DNA of 64,000 nucleotides from Allochromatium humboldtianum (GTDB taxonomy: Bacteria > Pseudomonadota > Gammaproteobacteria > Chromatiales > Chromatiaceae). The stretch lies in the NCBI RefSeq assembly GCF_013385175.1, contig NZ_JABZEO010000004.1, positions 310,001 to 374,000 of the forward strand. Direction: 5' to 3'. The position numbers and the translations under genes are program-made. This document shows positions 9,915 to 20,728 of this stretch, piece after piece. A model generated the notes under the pieces. The model searched no databases, was not told where the DNA came from, and saw only the letters and a list, made by a program, of their open reading frames with translations. Numbering within the stretch: the stretch's first letter is position 1; each line of letters opens with the position of its first letter.

Positions 9915-11435
9915 ATGCCCGATTCCTACGTCGATCGCATCCTCAAGGCGCGCGTCTACGATGTCGCCGTCGAGACCCCGCTCACGCTGGCGCCACGACT
10001 TTCGACCCGCTTGGGCAATACCGTCCTGCTCAAGCGCGAGGACTTGCAGCCGGTGTTCTCGTTCAAGCTGCGCGGGGCCTACAACAAGCTCATCCATCTC
10101 GACGCCGAGGCACGCGCGCGGGGCGTGATCGCGGCCAGCGCCGGCAATCATGCGCAGGGCGTGGCGCTCGGCGCCAGCCGGCTCGGACTCCAGGCGACCA
10201 TCGTCATGCCGCGCACCACGCCGGCCATCAAGGTTCGCTCGGTGCGCGCCCATGGCGGCAAGGTGGTGCTACATGGCGATTCCTATGATGAAGCCTATGC
10301 CCATGCACGGGAGCTGGTGGACGAGAAGGGTTTGACGTTCATCCATCCCTTCGACGACCCGGACGTCATCGCCGGTCAGGGCACCATCGGCATGGAGATC
10401 CTGCGCCAGCATCCCGAGCCGCCGCACGCCATCTTCGTCCCGGTCGGCGGCGGCGGGCTGATCGCCGGGATCGCGGCCTATGTCAAATGGCTCTATCCCG
10501 AGGTCAAGATCATCGGCGTCGAGCCGGAGGACGCGCCCACGCTCCATGCCGCGCTCGCCGCCGGCGAACGGGTCGCCCTGCCCCAGGTCGGGCTGTTCGC
10601 CGATGGCGTGGCGGTGCGACTGATCGGCGAGGAGACCTTCCGTGTCGCGCGCGAACGGGTCGACGAGGTGGTGCTGGTCAGCACCGATGAGATCTGCGCG
10701 GCGATCAAGGACATCTTCGACGACACCCGAGGCATCGCCGAGCCGGCCGGGGCGCTGGCCGTGGCCGGACTCAAGCGCTGGGTCGAGACCACGGGCACGC
10801 GCGACACCCATCTGGTGGCCATCGAGAGCGGGGCCAACATCAATTTCGACCGACTGCGCCATGTCGCCGAGCGCGCCGAACTCGGCGAGCACCGCGAGGC
10901 GCTGTTCGCCGTCGAGATCCCCGAGCGTCCGGGCAGCTTCCTGAGCTTCTGCCGCGCGCTCGGCAAGCGCCAGATCACCGAGTTCAACTATCGCTATGCC
11001 GACAGCCGCCGCGCCCAGGTCTTCGTCGGCATCGAGTTGTCCAAGGGCGAGGATGAGCGCGCCGAACTGATCGCACGCTTGACCGACAAGGACTTCAAGG
11101 TGCTCGACATGACCGACAACGAAACGGCCAAGCAGCACATTCGTTTCATGGTCGGCGGCCACGCGCTGGGACTGGAGCACGAGCGGCTGGTGCGCTTCGA
11201 GTTCCCCGAGCGTCCCGGAGCCTTGCTCAACTTTCTGAGCGGACTCGGCAAACGCTGGAACATCAGCCTCTTTCATTACCGCAACCATGGCGCAGCCTAT
11301 GGGCGGGTGCTCATGGGCGTGCAGATCCCGCCGGAAGATTACGCCGACTTCGCGCAATCACTCGACGGTCTGAGCTATCCGCATTGGGACGAGACCGACA
11401 ACCCGGCCTACCGGATCTTCGCTGGTAACGGCTAA
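9915..11435 (+). CDS. ilvA: Threonine ammonia-lyase, biosynthetic (IlvA)
   Basis: A 506-residue PLP enzyme that deaminates threonine to 2-oxobutanoate, the first step of isoleucine synthesis. The PLP lysine lies in [12 protein letters not shown], the substrate loop is ASAGNHAQG, and the phosphate-binding glycine loop is [10 protein letters not shown]. After the catalytic domain (~1-320) there are two ACT-like regulatory domains ([15 protein letters not shown] near 335 and [15 protein letters not shown] near 430), as in isoleucine-inhibited, valine-activated biosynthetic enzymes. Length matches E. coli IlvA. Start ATG at 9915 gives [18 protein letters not shown], the standard N-terminus. Confidence 0.97.
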   Translation: MPDSYVDRILKARVYDVAVETPLTLAPRLSTRLGNTVLLKREDLQPVFSFKLRGAYNKLIHLDAEARARGVIAASAGNHAQGVALGASRLGLQATIVMPRTTPAIKVRSVRAHGGKVVLHGDSYDEAYAHARELVDEKGLTFIHPFDDPDVIAGQGTIGMEILRQHPEPPHAIFVPVGGGGLIAGIAAYVKWLYPEVKIIGVEPEDAPTLHAALAAGERVALPQVGLFADGVAVRLIGEETFRVARERVDEVVLVSTDEICAAIKDIFDDTRGIAEPAGALAVAGLKRWVETTGTRDTHLVAIESGANINFDRLRHVAERAELGEHREALFAVEIPERPGSFLSFCRALGKRQITEFNYRYADSRRAQVFVGIELSKGEDERAELIARLTDKDFKVLDMTDNETAKQHIRFMVGGHALGLEHERLVRFEFPERPGALLNFLSGLGKRWNISLFHYRNHGAAYGRVLMGVQIPPEDYADFAQSLDGLSYPHWDETDNPAYRIFAGNG

Positions 11436-11461
11436 TGCATCACCACTCAGGAGAGTACAAC

Positions 11462-12754
<1,293 letters not shown>

Positions 12755-12775
12755 TCTCAAACACTTGGAGTCTCG

Positions 12776-13777
12776 ATGAAGATCCTGATCACCGGCAGTG
12801 CCGGTTTCATCGGTTCGGCCCTGTCACTGCGCCTGCTCGAACGCGGCGACACCGTGATCGGGGTCGACAATCTGAACGACTATTACGACGTCCGGCTCAA
12901 GGAAGCCCGGCTGGCACGCACCCTCGACCATCCGAACTACACCGACGTGCGGCTCGACATCGAGGACGGCGCCGGACTGGCCGAGGTCTTCCGCACCCAT
13001 CGCCCCGAGCGCGTGGTGAATCTGGCGGCCCAGGCCGGCGTGCGCTACTCGCTCGAAAACCCCATGGCCTATGTCAACACCAATCTGGTGGGCTTCGCCA
13101 ATATCCTGGAATGCTGCCGTCATCACGGCGTCGAGCATCTGGTCTATGCCTCCAGCAGCTCGGTCTATGGCGCCAACACCGAGATGCCCTTCTCGGTCCA
13201 CGACAACGTCGATCATCCGCTCAGCCTCTATGCCGCGAGCAAAAAGGCCAACGAGCTGATGGCCCACACCTACAGCCATCTCTACCAGCTCCCGACCACC
13301 GGATTGCGCTTCTTCACCGTCTACGGACCCTGGGGTCGGCCCGACATGGCGCTGTTCAAGTTCACCCGCGCCATCCTCGCCGGCGAGCCGATCCAGGTCT
13401 TCAACTACGGCAAACACCGGCGCGACTTCACCTATGTCGACGACATCGTCGAAGGCGTGATCCGCGTCCTCGACCGCGTGCCCGCGAGCAACCCCGACTG
13501 GAGCGGCGCCAAGCCCGACCCGGCGAGCAGCCGCGCCCCCTACCGCGTCTACAACATCGGTAACAACCAGCCGGTCGAACTGATGGAATACATCGCCGTC
13601 CTGGAACAGTGCCTGGGCCGCAAGGCCGAAATGGAGATGCTGCCGCTACAACCCGGCGATGTCCCCGACACCTTCGCCGATGTCGCCGATCTCGTCCGGG
13701 ACACCGGCTACAAACCCGGCACGCCGGTGGCCGAGGGCGTGGCGCGATTCGTGGAGTGGTATCTGGACTTCTATTGA
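12776..13777 (+). CDS. NAD-dependent epimerase, UDP-glucuronate 4-epimerase type
   Basis: A 333-residue extended short-chain dehydrogenase. The N-terminal glycine motif is [12 protein letters not shown], followed by [17 protein letters not shown], a stretch typical of UDP-uronate epimerases (CapI/LspL). The active site has SSSSVYG and the YAASKKANE Tyr-x3-Lys pair. [17 protein letters not shown] is the conserved C-terminal half motif. It likely epimerises the uronic acid sugar made by the neighbouring 6-dehydrogenase. The enzyme could act on UDP-GlcA or on an N-acetyl uronate; sequence alone does not decide. Confidence 0.92.
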   Translation: MKILITGSAGFIGSALSLRLLERGDTVIGVDNLNDYYDVRLKEARLARTLDHPNYTDVRLDIEDGAGLAEVFRTHRPERVVNLAAQAGVRYSLENPMAYVNTNLVGFANILECCRHHGVEHLVYASSSSVYGANTEMPFSVHDNVDHPLSLYAASKKANELMAHTYSHLYQLPTTGLRFFTVYGPWGRPDMALFKFTRAILAGEPIQVFNYGKHRRDFTYVDDIVEGVIRVLDRVPASNPDWSGAKPDPASSRAPYRVYNIGNNQPVELMEYIAVLEQCLGRKAEMEMLPLQPGDVPDTFADVADLVRDTGYKPGTPVAEGVARFVEWYLDFY

Positions 13778-13988
13778 ATGGGGGCGCCTTGTTGCGGCTG
13801 GCGACGCGCAATACGTCCGATTTCACGGATATCGACGGGTCGATCCATGGTTGTGGCGCGGCGCAACGATCGCTCAGGAGCAAAAAACAGGTGTGACATC
13901 GGCCTGCATTTTTCACTGGGTGGAGTGACAGGATCGGGGACTGTCATTGAGGGGTGCGACAAAGGCATGGGTGGGTAGATAGTGAAAG

Positions 13989-14004
13989 TGTGATATCGAT
14001 CACA
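13989..14004. promoter_or_regulatory. Perfect CRP/Vfr-type binding site
   Basis: TGTGATATCGATCACA matches the CRP consensus TGTGA-N6-TCACA at all ten conserved bases and is a perfect palindrome. It lies about 55 bases upstream of the sigma-54 element, so it could serve pilA or act in a wider regulatory region. Confidence 0.75.
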
Positions 14005-14057
14005 GGAAAACCCTGGATTTAGGCCATTGATGCCTAATTCGCTGCATAAATGATGCT

Positions 14058-14073
14058 TGGCACGTAAGCTGCT
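14058..14073 (+). promoter_or_regulatory. Sigma-54 (-24/-12) promoter of pilA
   Basis: TGGCACGTAAGCTGCT fits TGGCACG-N4-TTGCW, with GG at 14059-14060 and GC at 14071-14072 separated by exactly ten bases. Type IV pilin genes in many gammaproteobacteria are read from such promoters by RpoN with the PilS/PilR two-component system. It is about 90 bases before the pilin start. Confidence 0.85.
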
Positions 14074-14163
14074 CTATGGCGTGCGGAAGGTCGTGAAGGC
14101 AAAAGCAAGTCGCATTTGGCCTTCCATTTCAGGCGACGTTCATCATCCATAGCGGAGAAAATT

Positions 14164-14619
14164 ATGAAAAAGTATCAGCAAGGCTTCACCTTGATCGAAC
14201 TCATGATCGTGGTGGCGATTGTCGGTATTCTAGCAGCTATTGCATTACCAGCTTATCAAGATTATATGATGCGTGCACGAGTAGCGGAGGGTTTGAGCTT
14301 TGCTTCTGCTGCTAAAGTCACTGTTGGGGAAAATGCATTCAACGCTTCTGATGACTTAACGCTTGGCTGGACAGAGCCGGTTGCAACAAAGAATGTTGAG
14401 TCAGTTGGTGTAGATGCTAACACGGGAGTAATTACCGTTACTTATACTGCCGCTGCTTGTGGTGGTACGATCGAGTTTGCACCGGCAGATGCTGCAGGAG
14501 CTGCTCTTGCGGCAGGTACGGTACCAGATGGGCAGATCGTCTGGGATTGCACGGGCGGTGACTTGGACGCAAAGTGTCGTCCGGCTGAGTGTCGCGGCGG
14601 AGCCGGAGGTGGAAGCTAA
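14164..14619 (+). CDS. pilA: Type IVa major pilin-like protein
   Basis: A 151-residue pilin. The leader MKKYQQG is cut by prepilin peptidase before Phe ([19 protein letters not shown]), leaving an N-methylated Phe and the hydrophobic assembly helix with Glu5. Cysteines in [26 protein letters not shown] can form the C-terminal disulfide loop seen in type IVa pilins. The ATG at 14164 gives the short class-a leader and is preceded by GGAG; an earlier in-frame ATG at 14116 would give an implausible basic leader. Base composition is clearly lower in GC than the flanks, as is common for pilin genes moved between strains. A terminator follows. Confidence 0.95.
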   Translation: MKKYQQGFTLIELMIVVAIVGILAAIALPAYQDYMMRARVAEGLSFASAAKVTVGENAFNASDDLTLGWTEPVATKNVESVGVDANTGVITVTYTAAACGGTIEFAPADAAGAALAAGTVPDGQIVWDCTGGDLDAKCRPAECRGGAGGGS

Positions 14620-14717
14620 TAACAATTTTGCTAACTAGCGCATAATTCACGTATCCGCTGGTTGACCATCAAGCTGACAGCGCAAACTTCATAATATAAT
14701 ATCGTGTCTTGATTAAG

Positions 14718-14749
14718 CCGCCCTTGGGTAAAACTGGGGCGGTTTTTTT
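14718..14749 (+). terminator. Rho-independent terminator after pilA
   Basis: CCGCCC (14718-14723) pairs with GGGCGG (14737-14742) over a 13-base loop and is followed by seven T residues. It separates the pilin transcript from the sulfatase-fold gene. Confidence 0.85.
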
Positions 14750-14823
14750 CTACTCCAAATCCCAATGATTCCCTTGGTCTTTTAATAATTTGGTATTATA
14801 TACATCAAAAAAAAGAGTTGCCC

Positions 14824-16956
14824 ATGCAAGATAATCAGATTATTCGTGCCAGCAAAGCGCCAAGCAATGCCATTATTTATTTGAATTTGATAGCTATCAT
14901 TTTTTCGCTGCTTATCGCAATAAAAAGCGTGACACTTACAGCAACCCTTGATCTGGTGGGCGGCAAAGCTTTGCCATCAGCCGTCGGCGGCGTGCTTGGT
15001 TCGCCTGGGCTTCAGTTGGATCTGTTAGGTTTTCTGCTTTCTTATATAGGAATCCATCTAGCACTAGCTACCAGTTGGTATTTTCTTTGGCTACCGATCG
15101 ATCGACGATTAACAATTGATTCACGCCAAAGACACTTGGTTGCATTGCTTTCATTTTTTCCAATCCTATTCTGGATCCTGCTATTAAACAATTACTTATA
15201 TCCCAATTCTGGATTTTCTTTCTCCAATCAATTCGCATCTTTTAGTTGGGCACCAGATTTTCTCCTAATCATCACAACAACATACTTAATCGCCGTAATT
15301 CTTAACGCCGTGGCTCTAACCATGCGCTCTATGCACTCTCTGTCATTGGCATCGCCTCGTTTCTGGCAGACCAGCACGGTAGCGGTTTCCATCGTTAGTA
15401 TCGCTGTTACATTGCTTGTGGTACCGTTCTCGCTCGCATCGTTCCATGCGAGCAAAATTGTGCGTGAAAAACCAGACATCATTTTAATCGGCGTAGACAG
15501 CCTGCGCACTGATCACATTGGTTTTTTGAACGGGTCTAGCCAAATAAGTCTCACCCCCAACATAGATCAACTACTCGCCGAGGCTGCCGTTGTTAAAGAT
15601 GCCTGGACGCCTTTAGCGCGCACCTTCCCTGCCTGGGTAAGCATCCTTACCGGGAAATATCCAGGAACACACGGTGCTTTTTATAACCTAATGCCTCGCC
15701 ACCAAGTCGATGATAGCGTCAGTCTTTCCCACCAGCTTGGCCAAATCGGTTATCAGCGAATCTTTGGGATTGATGAAACTCGTTTTTCAAATATCGATGA
15801 AAGCTACGGTTTCGATCAAGTGATTAGCCCAAGGATCGGCGCCGGGGATTTTCTGCTAGGAACGTTTACTGATTTGCCCGTCGTTAACTTGCTCGCCAAT
15901 ACGTATCTAGGACGCTGGCTTTTTCCGCATGCTTACATGAATAGAGCTTTGCCGCTCATTTATGACCCTCAAAAATTTGATCTGGAGCTACGCACTGCCA
16001 TCACAAAAATTGATCAGAAAAAACCGCTTTTCATGGCTGTTCATTTTGAGCTTCCTCATTTTCCTTACTCTTGGGTCGAAGTTGATCAGCTTTATTCAGA
16101 ATTCCCAGCCAGTCTTTCCGGGGTCTCCCCTAAAATCTATCAAGCAGCAGTTAGACGAGCTGATCGGCAGGTGGCGGCATTGCTTCAATCTCTTGAGAGT
16201 GCTGGTCGCTTAGAGAATGCGATTGTGGTGTTTCTATCAGATCATGGCGAGGCATTCAGTAGTTCGGAACCGTCATGGATAGGGCAAAACAGGCCATCTC
16301 GCACGGTATCAGCATATGGTTTGCACGGTACAAATGTGATGAGCGAGGCGCAATACCGCGTCATGTTAGGATTTCGTGGCTACGGATACCAGAAAGGAAA
16401 AGTAAAGCAGGGCTTGATCTCCGATGTCACCGCATCACTCGTTGATATCCGCCCAACTCTACATCAGTGGCTAGAGTTGCCGCCCCCCCTTAGATTAAAG
16501 GTAGAAGGTCTTTCTCTGTTTTCCGCTCTCTGCGGCGAATCATCTGCTTTGCTACAAGAGCGTATCATTTCGCTAGAAACAGGTTTTTCCTTGCCAAGTA
16601 TGCAGGCCAAATATCCCGATACAGCTCAAATCGCTCAAGAGGGTGCCATATATTATTCCATCGACCGAGATGGTCGCTTGGCACTTAAAGAATTCTTGCT
16701 GCCTGCATTGCTGGCGGATAAACAACGTGCGGCTTTGTCCGGTCATTGGCTACTAGCAGCATTGCCGGGGCCGCGCGAGAACGAGCCGTGGGATTTGTTA
16801 CTTGCGGACCTAAAGCACCACCAATATTGGGATGCCCGCGCCAACAACCATATTCCCAACGAAGCGCCGATGGATGCATTACTCACTGAGATTTGTCAGC
16901 GATTTGATGTGCGGGGTGTTGATGCAGACTCCTTTCTGACAGAGTGTGAACTGTAA
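14824..16956 (+). CDS. Membrane sulfatase-fold phosphotransferase-like protein
   Basis: A 710-residue protein with about five N-terminal hydrophobic segments (residues ~15-215) followed by an alkaline-phosphatase/sulfatase catalytic domain facing the periplasm. The metal-binding Asp is D225 in IGVDSLRTDH; the nucleophile position is Thr267 in ARTFPAWVSILTG, where sulfatases carry Cys or Ser. The second metal site is LSDHGEAF, with LHGTN later. Threonine at that place is typical of LtaS, OpgE and phosphoethanolamine transferases (EptA, Neisseria PptA), so it is likelier to move a phospho-group than to remove sulfate. It follows pilA, in the same low-GC patch. ATG at 14824 is preceded by AAAAAGAG; a TTG two codons earlier is possible. 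Confidence 0.85.
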   Translation: MQDNQIIRASKAPSNAIIYLNLIAIIFSLLIAIKSVTLTATLDLVGGKALPSAVGGVLGSPGLQLDLLGFLLSYIGIHLALATSWYFLWLPIDRRLTIDSRQRHLVALLSFFPILFWILLLNNYLYPNSGFSFSNQFASFSWAPDFLLIITTTYLIAVILNAVALTMRSMHSLSLASPRFWQTSTVAVSIVSIAVTLLVVPFSLASFHASKIVREKPDIILIGVDSLRTDHIGFLNGSSQISLTPNIDQLLAEAAVVKDAWTPLARTFPAWVSILTGKYPGTHGAFYNLMPRHQVDDSVSLSHQLGQIGYQRIFGIDETRFSNIDESYGFDQVISPRIGAGDFLLGTFTDLPVVNLLANTYLGRWLFPHAYMNRALPLIYDPQKFDLELRTAITKIDQKKPLFMAVHFELPHFPYSWVEVDQLYSEFPASLSGVSPKIYQAAVRRADRQVAALLQSLESAGRLENAIVVFLSDHGEAFSSSEPSWIGQNRPSRTVSAYGLHGTNVMSEAQYRVMLGFRGYGYQKGKVKQGLISDVTASLVDIRPTLHQWLELPPPLRLKVEGLSLFSALCGESSALLQERIISLETGFSLPSMQAKYPDTAQIAQEGAIYYSIDRDGRLALKEFLLPALLADKQRAALSGHWLLAALPGPRENEPWDLLLADLKHHQYWDARANNHIPNEAPMDALLTEICQRFDVRGVDADSFLTECEL

Positions 16957-17313
16957 TAATAGGTGCAGTCTGATCGACTCGCCCCCAGCATTCCGGTGAC
17001 GAGCCGCTGATGGATGTCGGCAAAACTTGACAAAGGAACCGCCTCACTCATGACGCACTGGTCATAATACCGACCTGGATGCCTCGGGCAATCGCTTCAT
17101 CGTCACCCAAAACCGAACCTGAACGACTTCCGGCGTATATCTGCGTACCGAACCTGCGATCGCCACATCCATTGAAAAACCAAATCCTTGCTCAAAACAA
17201 GGCCAATGATGCAAACTCCGTCGATCCCCAGGGCGCCGTATCCGGCGACGGCCGGAGCTTGGCGCCGCCTGGGTATGTCGATTGCCAAAAAACGATCTTT
17301 GGAGGACAACATC
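16957..17313. other. Intergenic region between sulfatase-fold gene and isochorismatase
   Basis: A 357-base non-coding stretch where composition returns from low to high GC. Around 17060-17122 a short open frame reads TDLDASGNRFIVTQNRT then stop, which may be the worn tail of a lost gene, but it is too short to prove. An SD motif (GGAGGA) at its right end belongs to the next gene. Confidence 0.5.
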
Positions 17314-17892
17314 ATGAGTACCCATCAAGCCCAGATGCCGCTGTGCCAGCGGGCCTTTTCGCAACTGCTCATCATCGACGCGCAGGAGCGGCTGGCCGCC
17401 GCGATGCCGGCGGATGAACTGGACAGAGTCGTCGACAACATCAACCGCCTGATAACGGCCGCCAAGATCCTGGACATCCCGGTGATCGCGACCCAGCACA
17501 ACTCCAAGGGACTCGGACCCATCATCGAGACCATCCGCGCCAATATGCCGATGGTCCACGAGCCGACCGAGAAGACCGCCTTCTCCTGCTGCACCGCGCC
17601 CGGATTCGAGCGCAACATCTCATCGCATCCGGATCGGCGCCAACTGATCGTCGTCGGCATGGAGGCGCATATCTGTATCGCCCAGACCGTCTCCGGCCTG
17701 CAACGCTGGGGCTATCAGGTCTTCGTGCCGAGCGACGCCATCATCTCGCGCAAGACCGCCCATAAGGAGAACGTGCTCGACCGGATGCGTTCTTGCGGCA
17801 TCCAGGTCGTCTGTACCGAATCGGTTGGCTTCGAATGGCTGGGTGATTCGACCGACGCGCAGTTCCGCGACGTCTGGTCGCTGTTCAAATAG
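17314..17892 (+). CDS. Isochorismatase family cysteine hydrolase
   Basis: A 192-residue hydrolase of the YcaC/nicotinamidase-like superfamily. The triad is visible: Asp in LLIIDAQERL near residue 25, Lys in PTEKTAFSC, and Cys in GMEAHICIAQTV with the cis-peptide segment before it. The substrate is unknown; family members act on isochorismate, nicotinamide or other amides and esters. The ATG at 17314 is chosen because GGAGGA lies nine bases upstream; a longer frame begins in non-coding-looking sequence. It is convergent with waaA on the other strand. Confidence 0.9.
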   Translation: MSTHQAQMPLCQRAFSQLLIIDAQERLAAAMPADELDRVVDNINRLITAAKILDIPVIATQHNSKGLGPIIETIRANMPMVHEPTEKTAFSCCTAPGFERNISSHPDRRQLIVVGMEAHICIAQTVSGLQRWGYQVFVPSDAIISRKTAHKENVLDRMRSCGIQVVCTESVGFEWLGDSTDAQFRDVWSLFK

Positions 17893-17905
17893 CCGACGGT
17901 ACGAG

Positions 17906-19201
17906 CTAGGGCGCGAGCGCCGCCAGCAGGCGCTCCAGCGCTCCACGATTGCGCTCGACCACATCACGCCCACAGGCCCCCATTCGAGCGCGACGCTCCG
18001 GATCGTCGAACAGATCGATCAAACAGCGACCCAAGGTCTCGACATCCTCGACCCGTTCGGCCGCTCCCGCCTCATACAGCATCCGCGCAATGGCCGCGAA
18101 GTTGAAGGTATGGGGTCCGAGGACGACCGGGATGCCCGAGGCCGCCGCCTCCAGCGGGTTGTGCCCGCCTCTCGGCACCAGGCTGCCGCCGATGAAGGCC
18201 AGATCGCCGGCCGCCAGAAAACAGGTCAACTCACCCATGCTGTCGCCGAGATAGACGGCTTCGCCCGGCGCGGCCGCCCTTTCCTGACTACGACGCACGA
18301 ACGCCAAGCCCTGACGCGCGATGAGTGCGGCCACGGTGTCGAAACGTTCGGGATGACGCGGCACCAGCACCAACAGTGCATCGGGCCGATGCGCCAGCAG
18401 ACGCTGGTGAGCCTGGAGCACCTGGATCTCCTCCCCCTCATGGGTACTGGCGGCCACCCAGACCGGACGTCCCTCGCCCCACAGACGGCGCATCTCGCCG
18501 GCGCGCGTCGCGAGATCCTCGGGCTGAACCAGATCGAACTTGAGACTCCCCATGACCTGAACACGCGCGCGCGGCGCGCCCAGGGCGACGAACCGTTCGG
18601 CATCGGCCGGCGCCTGGGCGGCGATGAGCGCGAAACGCGCCAGTGTCGGGCGTGTCAGGCGCGCCAGCCGCGCATAACCGCGCGCCGAACGCTCCGACAG
18701 CCGCGCATTGACCAGGGCCACCGGAATACCGCGTCGGTCGAGCGCCGCGAGCATGTTGGGCCAGATTTCGGTCTCCATGACGATGACGAGCCGGGGCGCG
18801 ACACGCTCGATGAAGCGCGCCATCAGGCTCGGTAGATCGAAGGGGGTATAGTGGTGAGCGACACGCTCGCCGAAGAGCGCCCGCAGGCGTTCGGCGCCCG
18901 TGGGCGTGGTCGTCGTCACCAGGATCGCGCGCGTCGGCTCGGATTCCAGCAGACGCCGGATCAGGGGTTCGGCGGCCTGGACCTCGCCCACCGAGACGGC
19001 GTGAATCCAGATATCAGCCTTTGACTTTCGGGCCTCGCCCTCCCCTTTCCGGCCAGCGTTCCAGACCAGCCGCTCACCGATCCGCTGCCGGTAGGCCGGT
19101 TGCGTGCGACCGCGCCAGTAGAGCCGCGCCAGCACCAGCGGCAGCGCCAGACGCCACAGCGCGGTATAGAGCCTAAGCGCCATGCCGCCGCTCATCCCCA
19201 T
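17906..19201 (-). CDS. waaA: 3-deoxy-D-manno-octulosonic acid transferase (KDO transferase)
   Basis: A ~431-residue GT30 glycosyltransferase that adds KDO to lipid A precursor on the inner membrane. It begins with a membrane-anchor helix (LRLYTALWRLALPLVLARLYWRG), then IWIHAVSVGEV, VTTTTPTGAERLR, METEIWPNML, a stretch ending GSLKFDL, and the C-terminal GGSLVPRGGHNPLEAAA motif. All are classic KdtA blocks. The start is uncertain: ATG codons at 19201, 19195 and 19183 are in frame and the last gives the usual MALRLYTALWRL N-terminus; no ribosome site clearly decides. It lies five bases after pdxJ on the same strand. Confidence 0.94.
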   Translation of the reverse strand: MGMSGGMALRLYTALWRLALPLVLARLYWRGRTQPAYRQRIGERLVWNAGRKGEGEARKSKADIWIHAVSVGEVQAAEPLIRRLLESEPTRAILVTTTTPTGAERLRALFGERVAHHYTPFDLPSLMARFIERVAPRLVIVMETEIWPNMLAALDRRGIPVALVNARLSERSARGYARLARLTRPTLARFALIAAQAPADAERFVALGAPRARVQVMGSLKFDLVQPEDLATRAGEMRRLWGEGRPVWVAASTHEGEEIQVLQAHQRLLAHRPDALLVLVPRHPERFDTVAALIARQGLAFVRRSQERAAAPGEAVYLGDSMGELTCFLAAGDLAFIGGSLVPRGGHNPLEAAASGIPVVLGPHTFNFAAIARMLYEAGAAERVEDVETLGRCLIDLFDDPERRARMGACGRDVVERNRGALERLLAALAP

Positions 19202-19205
19202 CCCG

Positions 19206-19973
19206 TCAGACGGGGCGGCGCCCGGCGGCGGCGCGCTCCATGACGTCCTTCATGTCACGCACCGCCCGGTCGAGTCCCGAAAAGAGGGCGCGCGCGATGA
19301 TCGAATGCCCGATGTTGAGCTCGCACACACCCGGAATCGCGGCGATCGCCTTGACGTTGTGGTAGTCGAGTCCGTGGCCGGCGTTGACCTGGAGTCCGAG
19401 CGACAGCCCCAGTGCGACGGCTGAGCGAATCCGCTCCAACTGGGCCTCGCGCTCGACCGGATCACGCGCGTCGGCATAGTGTCCGGTATGGATCTCGATC
19501 ACCGGAGCGCCGACCGCGTGCGCGGCCTCGATCTGGACCGGATCGGCGTCGATGAAGAGGGAGACGCGAATGCCGGCCTCGGCCAGCCGAGTGCAGAACG
19601 CGCGCATCTCGTCCTGACGGCTGGCCACGTCCAGTCCGCCCTCGGTGGTCAGTTCCTCGCGCCGCTCGGGCACCAGACAGCAATCGGCCGGACGGATTCG
19701 GCAGGCAATGGCCGCCATCTCGGGGGTGACAGCCATCTCCAGATTCATGCGCGTTTGCAGGATGTCGCGCAACATCTCGACGTCGCGGTCCTGGATATGA
19801 CGCCGGTCCTCGCGCAGATGGAGCGTGATGGCGTCCGCGCCGGCCTGCTCGGCCACCAGCGCGGCCTGGATCGGTTCGGGATAGCGGGTGCCGCGCGCCT
19901 GACGCACGGTGGCCACATGGTCGATGTTGACGCCGAGCAGGATCTCGGATGGGGTCTGTGAGAGGGATGACAT
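19206..19973 (-). CDS. pdxJ: Pyridoxine 5'-phosphate synthase
   Basis: A 255-residue TIM-barrel enzyme joining 1-deoxyxylulose 5-phosphate and 3-amino-2-oxopropyl phosphate to pyridoxine 5'-phosphate. The N-terminus [21 protein letters not shown] is the PdxJ fingerprint, followed by [45 protein letters not shown] and [12 protein letters not shown]. Length matches the family. Two bases separate it from recO, whose coupling with pdxJ is common in gammaproteobacteria. Confidence 0.97.
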   Translation of the reverse strand: MSSLSQTPSEILLGVNIDHVATVRQARGTRYPEPIQAALVAEQAGADAITLHLREDRRHIQDRDVEMLRDILQTRMNLEMAVTPEMAAIACRIRPADCCLVPERREELTTEGGLDVASRQDEMRAFCTRLAEAGIRVSLFIDADPVQIEAAHAVGAPVIEIHTGHYADARDPVEREAQLERIRSAVALGLSLGLQVNAGHGLDYHNVKAIAAIPGVCELNIGHSIIARALFSGLDRAVRDMKDVMERAAAGRRPV

Positions 19974-19975
19974 GG

Positions 19976-20707
19976 CTATTTCTCGTCAATGGGTTCCGTG
20001 GCGAACCAGCGTCGATAGAGTTCGCGACTCTTGAGCGGTCGATCGCCCAGATGGGGTTCCAGCACATGGCGCAACAGGGCACGCGCTTCGCGTCGCTGCT
20101 CGTCGGCGAGCGGTTGGTCGTGCGCGAGCGCCAGCAGGGTCGCGCCCGAGACGCGGGGTCCAAGTGCCGACGCGGACGGACGGCACGGACCACGCTCGCG
20201 CTCGTAGACATAGACGGCCTCGGCGGCCACAGGCGCGCCATCGTCGACGACCCGATCGAGCCTCAGCCCATAGCCAAGTTCGGCCAGTAGCCGGCACTCG
20301 AAATGGCGTAGCGGTGTCTCCAGATCGCCATCCTCGGCCAGATGCGACAGCGTCGACTGGTAGAAGACGAACAGCGCATCATGGGGATCGTGACGCGCCA
20401 GCATCCGCAACAGCAGTTCGTTGAGATAGAAGCCCGCCAGCAGTGACGCGCCCTGGAGCCTGAGCGGCGCACCGGCTTCCTCGACGACGGTCAGGGTCCG
20501 CACCTCGCCGCGCCCGGTCATCGCCAGCCACAGCGGCTGGAAGGGCTGCAAGAGCGCGCTCGCCGTCTGACGGGGGCGGCGCGCGCCCTTGGCGATGGCC
20601 GCGCAACGACCCTGCCCCGCGCCCAGGATCTCCAGCAACAGGCTGGTATTGCCATACTCGCGCCGATGGAGCACGAAGGCCAGGAACAGGTCGTGACGAG
20701 ACGACAC
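19976..20707 (-). CDS. recO: DNA repair protein RecO
   Basis: A 243-residue RecF-pathway mediator. It starts with an OB-fold ([19 protein letters not shown]) and continues with GAQR-like AKGARRPRQ, followed by the helical domain with [15 protein letters not shown] and the [15 protein letters not shown] pattern that normally precedes a zinc-finger region. In this copy the usual zinc-binding cysteines are not evident. Start ATG 20707 leaves 21 bases to the era stop. It belongs to the rnc-era-recO-pdxJ run. Confidence 0.94.
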   Translation of the reverse strand: MSSRHDLFLAFVLHRREYGNTSLLLEILGAGQGRCAAIAKGARRPRQTASALLQPFQPLWLAMTGRGEVRTLTVVEEAGAPLRLQGASLLAGFYLNELLLRMLARHDPHDALFVFYQSTLSHLAEDGDLETPLRHFECRLLAELGYGLRLDRVVDDGAPVAAEAVYVYERERGPCRPSASALGPRVSGATLLALAHDQPLADEQRREARALLRHVLEPHLGDRPLKSRELYRRWFATEPIDEK

Positions 20708-20728
20708 ACGCGCCGCCGGGCGATCGAA

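Larger units (their letters stand above)
13778..14163. other. Intergenic region upstream of the pilin gene
   Basis: A 386-base non-coding stretch. The first 200 bases are GC-rich and show nothing I can name. From 13980 onward it becomes AT-richer and holds a CRP/Vfr-like palindrome and a sigma-54 promoter, listed separately, followed by a ~90-base leader to pilA. Confidence 0.7.

Noticed and set aside
9473-9916. 147-codon minus-strand frame in the prkA-ilvA gap
   Set aside because: No ribosome site, no similarity to a known family by eye, and composition unlike the neighbouring genes.
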